Source: Vibrio astriarenae
Lineage (GTDB): Bacteria; Pseudomonadota; Gammaproteobacteria; Enterobacterales; Vibrionaceae
DNA length: 64,000 nucleotides
NCBI RefSeq assembly: GCF_010587385.1
Contig: NZ_CP047476.1
Span: forward strand, 1,426,001-1,490,000
Direction: 5' to 3'
Both the position numbers and the translations under genes were made by a program. This document shows positions 9,783 to 20,169 of this stretch, piece by piece (the stretch's first letter is position 1; each line of letters starts with the position of its first letter). The notes below the pieces were generated by a model, which was not told the origin of the DNA, searched no databases, and saw only the letters and a program-made list of their open reading frames with translations.

Positions 9783-11963
9783 CTATTTGCTTGCCTCTGC
9801 ACGTACTTCCGTTAGGCGTTTAGCCAGACGGTTTACGTTGTCGCGACCAAAGATCTGATCAAGGTTCATCGACAGCTTACGACGCCAGTTCGGGTACTCA
9901 TCGACAGTACCAGGAATATTCACTGGCTTGTCCATCTCGAGCCAATCTTCAAGCTGTACACTCAATAGCGTTGAAGAGCCCGCTGCAACGTGCAGTTGAA
10001 GCGCCTCTGCAAGGCTCGTATCCATTGGCACGTACTGCGCATCACGACCGACACCTTCAGGTAGGTAACCATGCCATGCAACAGAATCCAGGATGCCCTG
10101 TTTGCTCTTCAAGCGATCAGCGAACAAGCCCTCTAGCTGCTGCTCGTTCGGGTATAGACCTAACTCACGACCCATTTTCAGGTCATCACAGTGCCAGAAG
10201 CCACGTAGCGTTGGCATATCGTGCGTACACAGTGCAGACATGGATTGATCAGCGTAGTGCGCTGGTGAGATGTAACCGCCATCATCTTCCGATGTTTCGA
10301 AGAAGAACACCTTGTATGAGTGAACACCAGCGTCACGCAAGATACCAACGATTTCATCAGGTACTGTACCCAAGTCTTCACCAATCACTGAACACTCATG
10401 ACGGTGCGACTCTAGAGCTAGGATTGCTAGCATGTCCTCTACTGGGTAGTAGATGTAAGCGCCGTTCGTCGCGTTCTCACCCTTAGGAATCCACCAAAGG
10501 CGTAGAAGGCCTAATACGTGGTCAATACGCAGTGAACCACAGTGCTTCATGTTCGCGCGCAGCAGCTTGATGTAGGCATCATAGCTTGTTGCTTGTAGCA
10601 CTTGAGGGTTGAGTGGTGGTAGACCCCAGTTTTGGCCAAGAGGACCAAGAATATCTGGTGGAGCACCGATGCTTGCATCCAGAATGAGGTTGCCATCGTC
10701 TGCCCATGTTTCAGAACCTGAGTCCGCAACACCTACCGCTAGGTCGCGGTATAGGCCCACTGACATGCCCTTCTCTTCAGCCAGAGTTTGCGCCTCATTG
10801 ATTTGAGTATCCGCAACCCACTGTAGGTACATGTAGAGAGTAACTTGATCTTGGTTCTCTTTGATGTATTTCTGAACAGCGCTGTTTTCAAAGCGGCGGT
10901 ATTTCTCTGGGAATACTGGCCAGCCCCAAACGTTGCTGTCTTCTGCGTGCAAATCTGCGTGCAGTGCGTCAAACGCTGCCTGGTGAACAAGGCTATCGCC
11001 ACCCTCAGCAACGAACGCTTCAAATTCTTTCGCTCTGTCTGTGCCTTTCTCAAGGTGACGAGCCTTAAATTCAGCAAATAGAAGTGGCAGAACGCTCATC
11101 TTCATTACTGATACTTCTGAGTAGTTTACCCAGTGTGCATCACGCGCTTCTTGCAGACGTTTTTGGAACTCTGCACTGCCTACTTTCTGTTGTGCTTCTG
11201 CACTTAGAGAGAACTCTGGCACTGAGCTTACGTCGATGTACATGATGTTCAACCAACGACGAGAGGATGGGCTGTATGGGCTCGCACCTTCAGGGTTCGC
11301 TGGGAATAGAGAGTGGATTGGGTTCAGGCCAACAAAATCACCACCGCGTGAAGCGATGTCAGCAACAAGTTGTTTTAGGTCACCGAAGTCACCGATACCC
11401 CAGTTGTGCTGTGTGCGCAGTGTGTAAAGCTGGACACTTGGGCCCCACATTTTTTTGCCCGAATCCATTGCTGGCTGCTTATAACATGCTTTAGGTGTGA
11501 TAATCAGTGTCATGCAGTAAGGAGATTTACGGCGTTTGCGCGAAATCTCTAGCTTGTGGTAACCCCAAGGTAGGTTGCTTGGTAGAGCAAATACTAGAGG
11601 ACCGCCTTCAGCGCGCTCATCACGAACAACTTGAGACTGTAGGTAACCTTCAAGAACCTCACCCTCTTCCGTTGTTAATGACCAGCTAAACTCGCTTTCA
11701 CGAGCGCTAGTACCTAGGTATAACGGTACTTCTACTGGCTCTCCGCTGCGTAGCACTAGAACTGGGTCAAGTACGTCTTTTTTATGTTTTTTCTCTGCAG
11801 ACTTTAGCAAAGTCTCATCATTTGTCGTGTCGTAACCTAGGGAAGCAAGCAGACGACGTAAGGTATCTTCTTCAACCTTCGCCTCGTCTCCCCAAGCACT
11901 GACGTAACTATCAGCCAATCGCGCCATTTCAGCGACTTGTTTTAGTGCACTTTGTTCTTTCAT
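9783..11963 (-). CDS. malQ: 4-alpha-glucanotransferase (amylomaltase)
   Basis: Disproportionates maltodextrins, releasing glucose and longer chains for MalP. The 726-residue GH77 enzyme shows the nucleophile Asp in LRIDHVLGLLRLW, the acid/base Glu in VIGEDLGTVP and a third acidic residue in CTHDMPTLRGFW, preceded by an N-terminal extension typical of enterobacterial and vibrio MalQ. The ATG at 11963 is chosen because GGAG stands 6 bases upstream; the longer frame begins in unlikely sequence. It lies 126 bases behind malP in the same direction with no clear terminator between, so a malPQ operon is likely. Confidence 0.96.
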   Translation of the reverse strand: MKEQSALKQVAEMARLADSYVSAWGDEAKVEEDTLRRLLASLGYDTTNDETLLKSAEKKHKKDVLDPVLVLRSGEPVEVPLYLGTSARESEFSWSLTTEEGEVLEGYLQSQVVRDERAEGGPLVFALPSNLPWGYHKLEISRKRRKSPYCMTLIITPKACYKQPAMDSGKKMWGPSVQLYTLRTQHNWGIGDFGDLKQLVADIASRGGDFVGLNPIHSLFPANPEGASPYSPSSRRWLNIMYIDVSSVPEFSLSAEAQQKVGSAEFQKRLQEARDAHWVNYSEVSVMKMSVLPLLFAEFKARHLEKGTDRAKEFEAFVAEGGDSLVHQAAFDALHADLHAEDSNVWGWPVFPEKYRRFENSAVQKYIKENQDQVTLYMYLQWVADTQINEAQTLAEEKGMSVGLYRDLAVGVADSGSETWADDGNLILDASIGAPPDILGPLGQNWGLPPLNPQVLQATSYDAYIKLLRANMKHCGSLRIDHVLGLLRLWWIPKGENATNGAYIYYPVEDMLAILALESHRHECSVIGEDLGTVPDEIVGILRDAGVHSYKVFFFETSEDDGGYISPAHYADQSMSALCTHDMPTLRGFWHCDDLKMGRELGLYPNEQQLEGLFADRLKSKQGILDSVAWHGYLPEGVGRDAQYVPMDTSLAEALQLHVAAGSSTLLSVQLEDWLEMDKPVNIPGTVDEYPNWRRKLSMNLDQIFGRDNVNRLAKRLTEVRAEASK

Positions 11964-12089
11964 CGCTCTCTCCGAAGGACTGCAAACCTTCATCCTGTAG
12001 GGTTTGACTAACAAAATGTTAGTCTAAAAATATCTTCATAAGTGACAGAGCCAAGGCGGTTGCCTTGGCTTGTCTTAACGATTTGGAAA

Positions 12090-14543
12090 TTAACGGTTAA
12101 CCGCTTCTAGTTTCCAAATGTTGTTCACGTAGTCGCGAATCGAACGGTCTGAGCTGAACTTGCCAACTAGCGCCGTGTTAAGAATCGCTTTCTTCGCCCA
12201 ACCCGCTTGGTCACGGTATTGCGCGTCCATGTCTTCATGTGCCTTCACGTAAGATGCGAAGTCAGCAAGACATAGGTATGGGTCACCGCCGTCTAGCAAG
12301 CTATCGTACGTCGCACGTAGCAGACCTGGTTGACCTGGAGTGAATTCATCACCTAGCAGTAGGTCTAGAGATGCTTTCAATAGTGGGTCAGCGTTGTAGT
12401 AGTTGTATGGGTTGTAACCTGCCGCTTGCGTGCGTTTCACACCATCAACTTCTAGACCGAAGATGTAGATGTTCTCATCACCAACTTCTTCACGGATCTC
12501 AACGTTTGCACCGTCCATCGTACCGATAGTTAGAGCACCGTTAAGCGCCATCTTCATGTTACCCGTACCTGATGCTTCTTTACCTGCCATAGAGATTTGC
12601 TGAGAAACGTCAGCGGCTGGGATCAACATTTCAGCCATGCTTACGCGGTAGTCAGGGATGAATACCACTTTCAGCTTACCGCCTAGGCGTGGGTCGTTGT
12701 TTACTTTCTCTGCAACCTTGTTAATTGCAAAGATGATCTCTTTCGCTAGGTGGTAACCTGGTGCCGCTTTAGAGCCGAAGAATACAACGCGTGGCGTCAT
12801 ATCAAACGTTGGGTCATTCAGTAGGCGGTGGTATAGAGACAACACGTGTAGCAAATCAAGCTGCTGACGCTTGTACTCGTGCAGACGCTTAATCATCACA
12901 TCAAAGATAGCATTCGTATCTAGCTCGATACCCATGTTCTCTTTAACCCAATCCGCTAGGCGCTGTTTGTTCTGTTTCTTAACTGCCATGTACTCTTTTT
13001 GGAACTTAGCGTCATCAGCGTATTTCGCGATGCCTTCAAGTTGCTCAAGCTTAGCTGGCCACTCAGAACCAATCTTCTCAGTGATAAGAGCCGATAGGCC
13101 TGGGTTACAGAATTTCAACCAACGACGTGGTGTAACACCGTTCGTTACGTTGTGTAGACGAGTTGGGTACATCTCGTGGAACTCTGGGAATAGGTCTGCT
13201 TTCACCAATTCAGAGTGAAGTGCTGCTACACCGTTCACTGCGTATGAACCGATAACACATAGGTTAGCCATACGAACCATGCGGTGGAAACCTTCTTGGA
13301 TGATAGAAAGCTTAGCTTGCTTCTCACCATCACCAGGCCACATTGCACGAACTTCTTGTAGGAAGCGGTGGTTGATTTCGAAGATGATTTCCATGTGACG
13401 AGGAAGTAGACGCTGGATCAACGACTCAGACCAAGTTTCTAGTGCTTCTGGCAGTAGAGTGTGGTTTGTGTACGCAAATGTGTGCGAGCTGATTTCCCAT
13501 GCCTCTTCCCAAGATAGGCCTTTCTCATCAAGAAGGATGCGCATCAATTCTGGGATAGCGATAGTTGGGTGTGTATCGTTAAGCTGGATAGTCTCTTGCT
13601 TAGGAAGATCCGCTAGCGTGTAACCTGCTGCTTCGTGACGACGTAGGATGTCGCGTACAGATGCTGCTGAGTGGAAGTACTGCTGCATTAGACGCAGAGT
13701 CTTACCTTTCTCGTGGTTGTCGTTCGGGTAAAGAACTTTTGTGATGTTACCTGCGTCGATCAGCGCGTGCTGAGCTTCGAAGTAGTCACCGTTGTTGAAG
13801 CTTTCTAGAGAGAAAGGAGCGATTGCCTGACATTCCCAAAGACGCAGCGGGTACACCGTGTTTGACTCGTAACCCACGATTGGAAGATCCCATGGCATTG
13901 CTTTTACAGACATGCCTGGAACCCATTTGCGTACTTCTTTACCGCCTTGGTTAATCACTTCAACGTGACCAAAGAAACCGATTTCTTGAGCAAGCTCAGG
14001 ACGAGCAACTTCCCAAGGGTAGCCTTCAACTCCACGCCATGCGTCTGGTGCTTCTTTTTGACGACCATCTTCGAAAGATTGCTTAAATAGACCGTACTCG
14101 TAGTGTAGACCGTAACCTACCGTTGGGTATTCTTGCGCTGCACAAGAGTCCATGAAACAAGCTGCTAGACGACCTAGACCACCGTTACCTAGAGAAGGAT
14201 CACGCTCTTCTTCTAGAAGGTCTGTTAGGTTTTGACCTAGCTCTTCCATTGCTTCAGTGATCTGCTCGTACAGACCCATGCTGATAAGGTTGTTACCAGT
14301 CAAACGACCGATAAGGAATTCCAAAGATAGGTAGTTAACACTTTTCGCGTTCTTGATTTTTGGATCTTGCTCTGTTTCTAGCAAGTCAAACGTTGTCAGT
14401 TCAGCCAGTGCGCGACCCATTGCTAGGTACCAAGCGCGTGGTGATGCTGTTTCTACAGTTGTAGCGTAAGTCGCTGAAAGGTGTTTCTTCACGTCTGCTT
14501 GGAATGCAGCTTTATCGAAGTTTTGTTGTTGAGTAGGTTTCAT
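12090..14543 (-). CDS. malP: Maltodextrin/glycogen phosphorylase
   Basis: Pyridoxal-phosphate enzyme that phosphorolyses alpha-1,4-glucans to glucose-1-phosphate. The 817 residues match the family length; EASGTGNMKMALNG near the C-terminus holds the PLP lysine, and the N-terminal YLSLEFLIGR and GNGGLGRLAACF motifs are present. The ATG at 14543 begins the conserved protein; 35 upstream codons cover the control region instead. It is the first gene of a likely malPQ operon and is divergent from malT across 561 bases that contain MalT-box-like sequences. Confidence 0.96.
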   Translation of the reverse strand: MKPTQQQNFDKAAFQADVKKHLSATYATTVETASPRAWYLAMGRALAELTTFDLLETEQDPKIKNAKSVNYLSLEFLIGRLTGNNLISMGLYEQITEAMEELGQNLTDLLEEERDPSLGNGGLGRLAACFMDSCAAQEYPTVGYGLHYEYGLFKQSFEDGRQKEAPDAWRGVEGYPWEVARPELAQEIGFFGHVEVINQGGKEVRKWVPGMSVKAMPWDLPIVGYESNTVYPLRLWECQAIAPFSLESFNNGDYFEAQHALIDAGNITKVLYPNDNHEKGKTLRLMQQYFHSAASVRDILRRHEAAGYTLADLPKQETIQLNDTHPTIAIPELMRILLDEKGLSWEEAWEISSHTFAYTNHTLLPEALETWSESLIQRLLPRHMEIIFEINHRFLQEVRAMWPGDGEKQAKLSIIQEGFHRMVRMANLCVIGSYAVNGVAALHSELVKADLFPEFHEMYPTRLHNVTNGVTPRRWLKFCNPGLSALITEKIGSEWPAKLEQLEGIAKYADDAKFQKEYMAVKKQNKQRLADWVKENMGIELDTNAIFDVMIKRLHEYKRQQLDLLHVLSLYHRLLNDPTFDMTPRVVFFGSKAAPGYHLAKEIIFAINKVAEKVNNDPRLGGKLKVVFIPDYRVSMAEMLIPAADVSQQISMAGKEASGTGNMKMALNGALTIGTMDGANVEIREEVGDENIYIFGLEVDGVKRTQAAGYNPYNYYNADPLLKASLDLLLGDEFTPGQPGLLRATYDSLLDGGDPYLCLADFASYVKAHEDMDAQYRDQAGWAKKAILNTALVGKFSSDRSIRDYVNNIWKLEAVNR

Positions 14544-14610
14544 TACCGAAATCTCACTTATTGGTTTTAATCCATCTACGACATATCGTGCATTTTCCCC
14601 TATTGCAAAA

Positions 14611-14633
14611 CATCCTCCCGGTAGGGGTGGAGG
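14611..14633. promoter_or_regulatory. MalT-box pair upstream of malP
   Basis: GGGGTGGAGG (14624-14633, plus) matches 9 of 10 positions of the MalT box GGGGA(T/G)GAGG. CGGGAGGATG (14611-14620, minus) matches 8 of 10. They face opposite ways, 3 bases apart, about 70-90 bases before the malP start. Confidence 0.65.
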
Positions 14634-14901
14634 ATAGGAGGAGAGCACAGGGCGTAGAGCCTATTACTCTGCAAAGAAGGTGATCTAACTCTCACTCATG
14701 CCTGTTTTGAGCCATTTTGAGTTGAACCGGATCACACTCATGCTCGTTTTATATACAACTTGACCCAATGACAGAAAAATGAACCTTTATTGAGTTATCG
14801 AGATTTTTTTAATCTCGGTCACAAATATTTTTCCGAACCGCATATTGGGGCCAACAACCAGTGCAATGAGATTTAATCATAGAGATCAAATCAACACTTT
14901 A

Positions 14902-14917
14902 TGTGACGCAAACCACA
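14902..14917. promoter_or_regulatory. CRP-like site before malT
   Basis: TGTGA-N6-CCACA differs from the CRP core TGTGA-N6-TCACA at one position. It lies about 190 bases before the malT start. Confidence 0.45.
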
Positions 14918-15104
14918 AAGTTAGGGCGTAGTCACCCCAACATTGCGAAATGGGAGTGAAAAAGAGGGTTGGATCAATGCCATTCCTGTTTCTCTTTCAG
15001 TAACATGACCATACCCAAGTCATCCTTGCCGTCTTAGTAAGGTATGACTGATAAAATAGAGACACCGTATAACGGTGCATAGGATAAATTAGGGTAAGAA
15101 TAAG

Positions 15105-17813
15105 ATGTGGATACCATCAAAACTAACTCGACCAGGCCGATTGCATAACGCAATTCTACGCCCAAGAGTTTTAGACTTGCTGCAAGAGGCTAACTGCTAC
15201 AAGTTGGTGTTATTCCGTTCACCCGCGGGTTACGGAAAAACCACCATGGCTGCACAATGGTTAGCAGACAAAAGCCATGTAGGTTGGTACAGCGTAGATG
15301 AGAGTGATAATGACCCATTCCGCTTTATCAACTACTTCCTGCAAGCGCTAAACAAAGCGACCGACGACAGTTGCCCAAAAGCGCAAAAGTTGGCCGAAAA
15401 ACGTCAGTTCTCATCATTGCATTCGCTTTTTGGTGAAGTCTTCACTGAGCTTTCTGATTTTTATCAAGAGAGCTATATCGTTATCGACGACTATCACCTC
15501 ATCAATGATGATGAAATTCACGAGGCAATGCGCTTCTTCTTAAAGCACATGCCTGACAACCTCACGCTGGTGGTCACCAGTCGTTCAGCCCCACCGCTTG
15601 GCACTGCAAATCTGCGCGTGCGTGATCTAATGATAGAGATCGGCAATGAACTGCTTGCGTTTGATACTGAAGAAACGACGCGCTTTTTCAATCAACGTGT
15701 GGATGATGGTATCGATGACCAAACGGCAAACAGCCTGCGTACCTATGTCGAAGGCTGGCCTTCTGCTCTTCAGTTGATCGCCCTGCAAGCGCAGCATCAC
15801 CAGCGTACACTCGTGCAATCTGCAGAGTCAGTGTCACAATTTAATCACGCGCACTTATGGGACTATCTAATTGAAGAGGTGTTTGACCTTTTAGATCAGG
15901 AAACACGCCAGTTCCTCCTAGAGTGCTCGGTATTAGATCACTTCAATGACTCACTCGTATCCACGCTCACGAAGCGTGAAGATGCGCTTAGCATGCTTGA
16001 GTCTCTCAATCGTTATGGCTTGTTTGTTTACCCACTCGAAGGTGAGCACAACTGGTACCGCTTCCACAATCTATTTGCAGAATTTTTGGCGCATGAGCGT
16101 CAATCACGTATTCCGCAAAAAGAGGGGGAACTGCATCAAGCTGCTGCCCAAGCCTGGCTAGAGCAAGGCATGCCTCACCGTGCACTGAGTCATGCGCAGA
16201 TGTCTAACGACACTGAGCTGATGGCCTCTATCCTTAGAGAACATGGTTGGAAGATGTTCAACCAAGGCGAGCTTGAGTCACTTGAGAAGGCTATCAATAG
16301 CTTAGCGCCAGAGCAGCTCTACACTGTGCCAAAACTGTGTATGCTGCAAGCCTGGGTTGAGCAGAGCTTAAATGGTTACAACAACGTTGGCGATATGCTG
16401 ACCAAAGCCATTGAGCACATGGAGGCGTACGACGTCATCCTTTCCACCAAAGAGCAGGGTGAGTTGAATGCACTGAAGGCGCAGGTCGCCATCAACCTCA
16501 ACCAGCCAGAGCAAGCTCTAGAGTTAGCTGAATTGGCGCTAAGTCAATTAGATCATACTGTCTACCGTAGCCGTATCGTTGCCACCTCTGTTGTAGGTGA
16601 AGTGAACCACGTATTGGGTCATCTCAGCCGTGCACTGCCGATGATGCAGCAAACTGAGAAACTCGCACGCCAATATCAAGTGTATCATCAAGCGCTTTGG
16701 GCAATGCTGCAGCAAAGCGAAATACTGATTGCACAAGGTTACGTGCAAGCAGCATATGAAGTGCAAGATAATGCCTTTAAGCTGATTGAAGAGCATCAAC
16801 TTCAGCAGTTACCAATGAATGAATTTCTACTTCGCATTCGCTCGCAACTGCTTTGGTGCTGGAACCGCTTGGATGAAGCTGAGGTGTGTGCTTACCAAGC
16901 GATTGAAGTGCTCAGTAATTCGAACGATAGCCGCCACCTACACTCCTACTCCATGCTCGCTCGTATTGCGATTGGCCGTGGAGAGCTAGACAAAGCAGCG
17001 AAGTTCATCAAACAGATTGAGCATATGATGAAGCAATCAACCTACCATGTTGATTGGACAGCCAATGCTTCGCTATCTCTATTGCTGTTTTGGCAAGCTC
17101 GAGGCGACAGCAGCGCCGTAGAGCAATGGCTTGAGACTGCGACTCGACCAGACCAAGCGTGCAACCACTTCACTCAACTGCAGTGGCGTAACATTGTTCG
17201 TGCTTATATTAGTCTTGGTGAATTCGAGAAGGCAGAAAAAACGCTGTCATTCTTGCAGCAAGAAGCTGACAAGCACCAACTAATCACCGATACAAACCGC
17301 AACTTGATTGTCGAAACCATCTTGCTCGCGAGCAAAGGCCAAGACGATGAGGCACGTGCCAAGCTCAAATACGCGTTAGAGATGACTAACCAGACCGGTA
17401 TTTTGGGCAACTTCTTGGTGGATGGCAGCAAAATTGGCCACCTACTAGAGAAGCTCATCCATAAAACCGAACTGGGTGATCTAGAGCGTCACCGAGCTCA
17501 GCAGTTGATGAAAGACATCTCAACAACACAGCGCAGCCGCTCCGTGCACTTTGACGAGGAGTTTGTTGAGAAGCTAGTCAATCACCCTAATATTCCGGAA
17601 CTGGTTCGTACCAGTCCACTGACGCAGCGTGAGTGGCAGGTATTGGGGTTGATCTACTCTGGATTTAGCAACGAACAGATCGCACAAGAACTCGATGTCG
17701 CGGGAACGACGATCAAAACGCACATTCGTAACTTGTATCAAAAACTCAATATTGCCAACCGCAAGGAAGCAATACGTACCGCTGAGAACCTGTTGCAGTT
17801 GATGGGGTACTAG
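15105..17813 (+). CDS. malT: MalT, ATP-dependent activator of maltose genes
   Basis: A 902-residue STAND-type activator (E. coli MalT is 901). A Walker [15 protein letters not shown] lies near residues 38-52, then the NACHT-like ATPase region with VIDDYHLI, a long helical repeat sensor region that binds maltotriose, and a C-terminal LuxR-type helix-turn-helix ([13 protein letters not shown] to [11 protein letters not shown], about 835-895). It activates promoters carrying MalT boxes; such boxes occur in this window before malP and between glgX and lamB. It is divergent from malP and ends in its own strong terminator. Confidence 0.97.
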   Translation: MWIPSKLTRPGRLHNAILRPRVLDLLQEANCYKLVLFRSPAGYGKTTMAAQWLADKSHVGWYSVDESDNDPFRFINYFLQALNKATDDSCPKAQKLAEKRQFSSLHSLFGEVFTELSDFYQESYIVIDDYHLINDDEIHEAMRFFLKHMPDNLTLVVTSRSAPPLGTANLRVRDLMIEIGNELLAFDTEETTRFFNQRVDDGIDDQTANSLRTYVEGWPSALQLIALQAQHHQRTLVQSAESVSQFNHAHLWDYLIEEVFDLLDQETRQFLLECSVLDHFNDSLVSTLTKREDALSMLESLNRYGLFVYPLEGEHNWYRFHNLFAEFLAHERQSRIPQKEGELHQAAAQAWLEQGMPHRALSHAQMSNDTELMASILREHGWKMFNQGELESLEKAINSLAPEQLYTVPKLCMLQAWVEQSLNGYNNVGDMLTKAIEHMEAYDVILSTKEQGELNALKAQVAINLNQPEQALELAELALSQLDHTVYRSRIVATSVVGEVNHVLGHLSRALPMMQQTEKLARQYQVYHQALWAMLQQSEILIAQGYVQAAYEVQDNAFKLIEEHQLQQLPMNEFLLRIRSQLLWCWNRLDEAEVCAYQAIEVLSNSNDSRHLHSYSMLARIAIGRGELDKAAKFIKQIEHMMKQSTYHVDWTANASLSLLLFWQARGDSSAVEQWLETATRPDQACNHFTQLQWRNIVRAYISLGEFEKAEKTLSFLQQEADKHQLITDTNRNLIVETILLASKGQDDEARAKLKYALEMTNQTGILGNFLVDGSKIGHLLEKLIHKTELGDLERHRAQQLMKDISTTQRSRSVHFDEEFVEKLVNHPNIPELVRTSPLTQREWQVLGLIYSGFSNEQIAQELDVAGTTIKTHIRNLYQKLNIANRKEAIRTAENLLQLMGY

Positions 17814-17830
17814 TCAGCGACGTTCTCCAC

Positions 17831-17871
17831 AAAACGCCCAGTGATTGCTTTCAAACACTGGGCGTTTTTAC
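17831..17871 (+). terminator. Terminator of malT
   Basis: AACGCCCAGTG and CACTGGGCGTT form an 11-bp perfect stem followed by T residues. Confidence 0.9.
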
Positions 17872-17974
17872 CTGCATTATTTCATTTTTGACAAAAGTAA
17901 TATGTCGAAACCGAGATTAATTGCAACAAACGTATCCATTAAACTAGGCGCAGATTTCGAATAGGAGCCTAGTT

Positions 17975-19075
17975 ATGAGCACGACACTATTTTCACCAAT
18001 CAATCTTGGTAATACTTCCCTAACTAATCGCGTTGTTATGGCACCCATGACGCGTTCACGCACTTCACAACCGGGTGATGTACCAAACGATCTTATGGCC
18101 ACCTACTATGGCCAACGCGCAACCGCAGGGCTAATCATAACAGAGGGAGCACCTATCTCTTGTGTGGGCCGAGGCTACTCCATGACACCAGGGATTTACA
18201 CTCAAGCGCACATTGATGGATGGAAAAAGACCACGCAAGCCATTCACCAGCAAGGCGGCAAGGTATTCATTCAGCTTTGGCACGTCGGACGTCGTAGCCA
18301 CGAGTCAATTACTGGTGAAACCATTGTGTCAGCCTCAGCGATTAAAGAAGCTGACCAGGTGTTTGGGCCGCTACCTGACGGTGGTTTTGGCATGATTGAA
18401 ACAGGCATGCCGCGCGAAATGTCGCAGGAGGACATTCAACAGACTATCGATGACTTTGTACAAGCGGCAAAAAATGCAATGGAAGCTGGCTTTGATGGTG
18501 TTGAAATTCATGGGGCACATGGATACCTGTTGGACCAGTTCATGCGCAAAGCAAGCAACCAACGTCAAGACAACTACGGTGGTGATAAAGACAATCGTAT
18601 GCGCTTTATGCTTGAAGTGACACAGGCAGTCGCCGATGAAATAGGCGGAGATAAAACAGCAATTCGTCTCTCTCCTTTTGTGACAGAGGGTTACGCCGAG
18701 GCTGATGATGAAATTATCGACCTTACTCTTGCTGCACTTAAAAAAATGGTGCCAATAAACCTAGCGTACGTTCATTTCAGTGAAAACATCTCAAACTACA
18801 CCGAAGCAACTGAGGCATTTCGTCAACAGGCTCGCGCTATTTATCCAAATCCAATTATGGTGGCTGGCAAGCTCACAAAGGAAACCGCTCAAGAACTGAT
18901 TGAGAAAGGCTACGCTGACTTAGCGGCATTTGGACAACCGTTCATTACTAACCCAGATTTTGTCTATCGCATTGAGAACAACATCGGATTGACCCCTATC
19001 GGTTATGATGCACACTCAACGTTTTATGGTGGTGATGAGAAAGGCTATACCGACTACCCGGCAGCAATCGCCTAA
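17975..19075 (+). CDS. nemA: Old-yellow-enzyme ene-reductase (N-ethylmaleimide reductase type)
   Basis: FMN-dependent NAD(P)H oxidoreductase that reduces activated C=C bonds and electrophiles such as N-ethylmaleimide. The 366 residues show the family signatures NRVVMAPMTRSR, IQLWHVGRRSH and the substrate/FMN segment EIHGAHGYLLDQFM followed by NYGG. AGGAG precedes the ATG. The gene stands alone, with no nemR-like repressor beside it. Cytoplasmic detoxification is the likely role; the true substrate is unknown. Confidence 0.93.
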   Translation: MSTTLFSPINLGNTSLTNRVVMAPMTRSRTSQPGDVPNDLMATYYGQRATAGLIITEGAPISCVGRGYSMTPGIYTQAHIDGWKKTTQAIHQQGGKVFIQLWHVGRRSHESITGETIVSASAIKEADQVFGPLPDGGFGMIETGMPREMSQEDIQQTIDDFVQAAKNAMEAGFDGVEIHGAHGYLLDQFMRKASNQRQDNYGGDKDNRMRFMLEVTQAVADEIGGDKTAIRLSPFVTEGYAEADDEIIDLTLAALKKMVPINLAYVHFSENISNYTEATEAFRQQARAIYPNPIMVAGKLTKETAQELIEKGYADLAAFGQPFITNPDFVYRIENNIGLTPIGYDAHSTFYGGDEKGYTDYPAAIA

Positions 19076-19084
19076 ATTTATGAA

Positions 19085-19115
19085 ATAAGAGCGCCACTTG
19101 GCGCTCTTATTTTTA
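19085..19115 (+). terminator. Terminator of nemA
   Basis: ATAAGAGCGCC and GGCGCTCTTAT form a perfect 11-bp stem followed by TTTT. Confidence 0.9.
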
Positions 19116-19126
19116 TCACTGGGTTA

Positions 19127-19139
19127 TTTACAGTGTAAA
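19127..19139. other. parS2 site 2 (TTTACAGTGTAAA)
   Basis: Perfect parS2 palindrome between the convergent nemA and hydroxyacid dehydrogenase genes, 2 bases from the stop of the latter. Confidence 0.85.
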
Positions 19140-19141
19140 AG

Positions 19142-20014
19142 TTAACCTTGCTCTTTGCGCAACGCTCGAATGAGAACTGAGGTATCCATGCGGTTGTCAC
19201 CTTGCTGGCTTAAGTCACGGTACTGCTCAATCACTTTTTCAGTCAGAGGCAACTTAAGACCTTGTCGCTGCGCTTCATCCAGACAGAAACCGAGATCTTT
19301 GATCATCCAATCAATGGCAAAACCAAAATCGAACTTGTCTTCAGACATGGTGACGCCACGGTTTTCCATTTGCCATGAGCCAGCCGCACCATGCTTCAAG
19401 CAATCCACCACTGTAGCAATGTCTAGACCTGACTTTTCTGCAAGCAATAAGCCTTCTGACAAGCCCGACAACACACCACCAATACAGATCTGATTCACCA
19501 TTTTGGCGCGTTGTCCCTGCCCTACACTGCCCATAAGCACCGAGGACTTACCATACGCTTCGAAAACTGGCTGCAAGTCATCAAACAGGGCCTGCTCGCC
19601 ACCACACATAATCGTCAATACACCATTCTCGGCACCAGCTTGACCACCCGATACCGGAGCATCCATAAAGCGAATACCACGCGCTTGAGCCGCCTCTGAG
19701 AGTTCCTCTGCGAGGCTTGCCGAGGTGGTGGTATGGTCCACTAAGATTGCGCCTTCTTTCATAAACTCAAGCGCCCCACCCTCGCTGGTGGTCATGCTAC
19801 GCACGTCATCATCATTACCAACACACAATAATACGACATCGGCATCCGCGACTGCATCGCCCACTGTTTCAGATGCACGACCAGAGTATTGCTCTGCCCA
19901 CGTCTGTGCTTTTTGTTGAGTTCGGTTAAACACGGTGACATCAAAACCCGCTTTGGTAAGATGCCCAGCCATTGGGTAGCCCATGACGCCTAAGCCTAGA
20001 AAAGTCACTTTCAT
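19142..20014 (-). CDS. Beta-hydroxyacid dehydrogenase (3-hydroxyisobutyrate / tartronate-semialdehyde reductase family)
   Basis: A 290-residue NAD(P)-dependent enzyme. The N-terminal Rossmann motif FLGLGVMGYPMAGHL, the substrate-binding DAPVSGGQAGAENG and the catalytic Lys in KMVNQICIGG are all in place. The family reduces or oxidises small beta-hydroxyacids; the exact substrate cannot be set. AAAGGA lies 7 bases before the ATG. It has its own promoter region because a strong terminator separates it from the YebC-like gene upstream. Confidence 0.92.
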   Translation of the reverse strand: MKVTFLGLGVMGYPMAGHLTKAGFDVTVFNRTQQKAQTWAEQYSGRASETVGDAVADADVVLLCVGNDDDVRSMTTSEGGALEFMKEGAILVDHTTTSASLAEELSEAAQARGIRFMDAPVSGGQAGAENGVLTIMCGGEQALFDDLQPVFEAYGKSSVLMGSVGQGQRAKMVNQICIGGVLSGLSEGLLLAEKSGLDIATVVDCLKHGAAGSWQMENRGVTMSEDKFDFGFAIDWMIKDLGFCLDEAQRQGLKLPLTEKVIEQYRDLSQQGDNRMDTSVLIRALRKEQG

Positions 20015-20103
20015 CGCCGATCCTTTTATCGTCTGTTTTTCACTTAAAGTGACAAGTTATCGTTAAAGGAGGGGGATGTCACTGATAAATCAGCAGAAAA
20101 CAA

Positions 20104-20147
20104 AAAAGCCGGTAGAAGTTTCATCGTTGAAACTTCTACCGGCTTTT
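20104..20147 (-). terminator. Terminator with a perfect 20-bp stem
   Basis: Two 20-base arms pair perfectly around a TCGT loop, with T-rich sequence on the minus strand side. It closes the YebC-like gene. Confidence 0.9.
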
Positions 20148-20169
20148 AAACAACAACGAGTGCTTTAGA

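Larger units (their letters stand above)
14544..15104. promoter_or_regulatory. malP-malT divergent control region
   Basis: 561 non-coding bases. Next to malP lie two MalT-box-like sequences (14611-14620 and 14624-14633). A 7-bp inverted repeat around a T-run (14799-14817) and a CRP-like site (14902-14917) lie towards malT. MalT is expected to activate malP, and CRP to activate malT as in E. coli; both are inferences from the sites. Confidence 0.6.

Noticed and set aside
12871..13218. 115-codon frame on the plus strand inside malP
   Set aside because: Antisense shadow of a strongly conserved enzyme gene.
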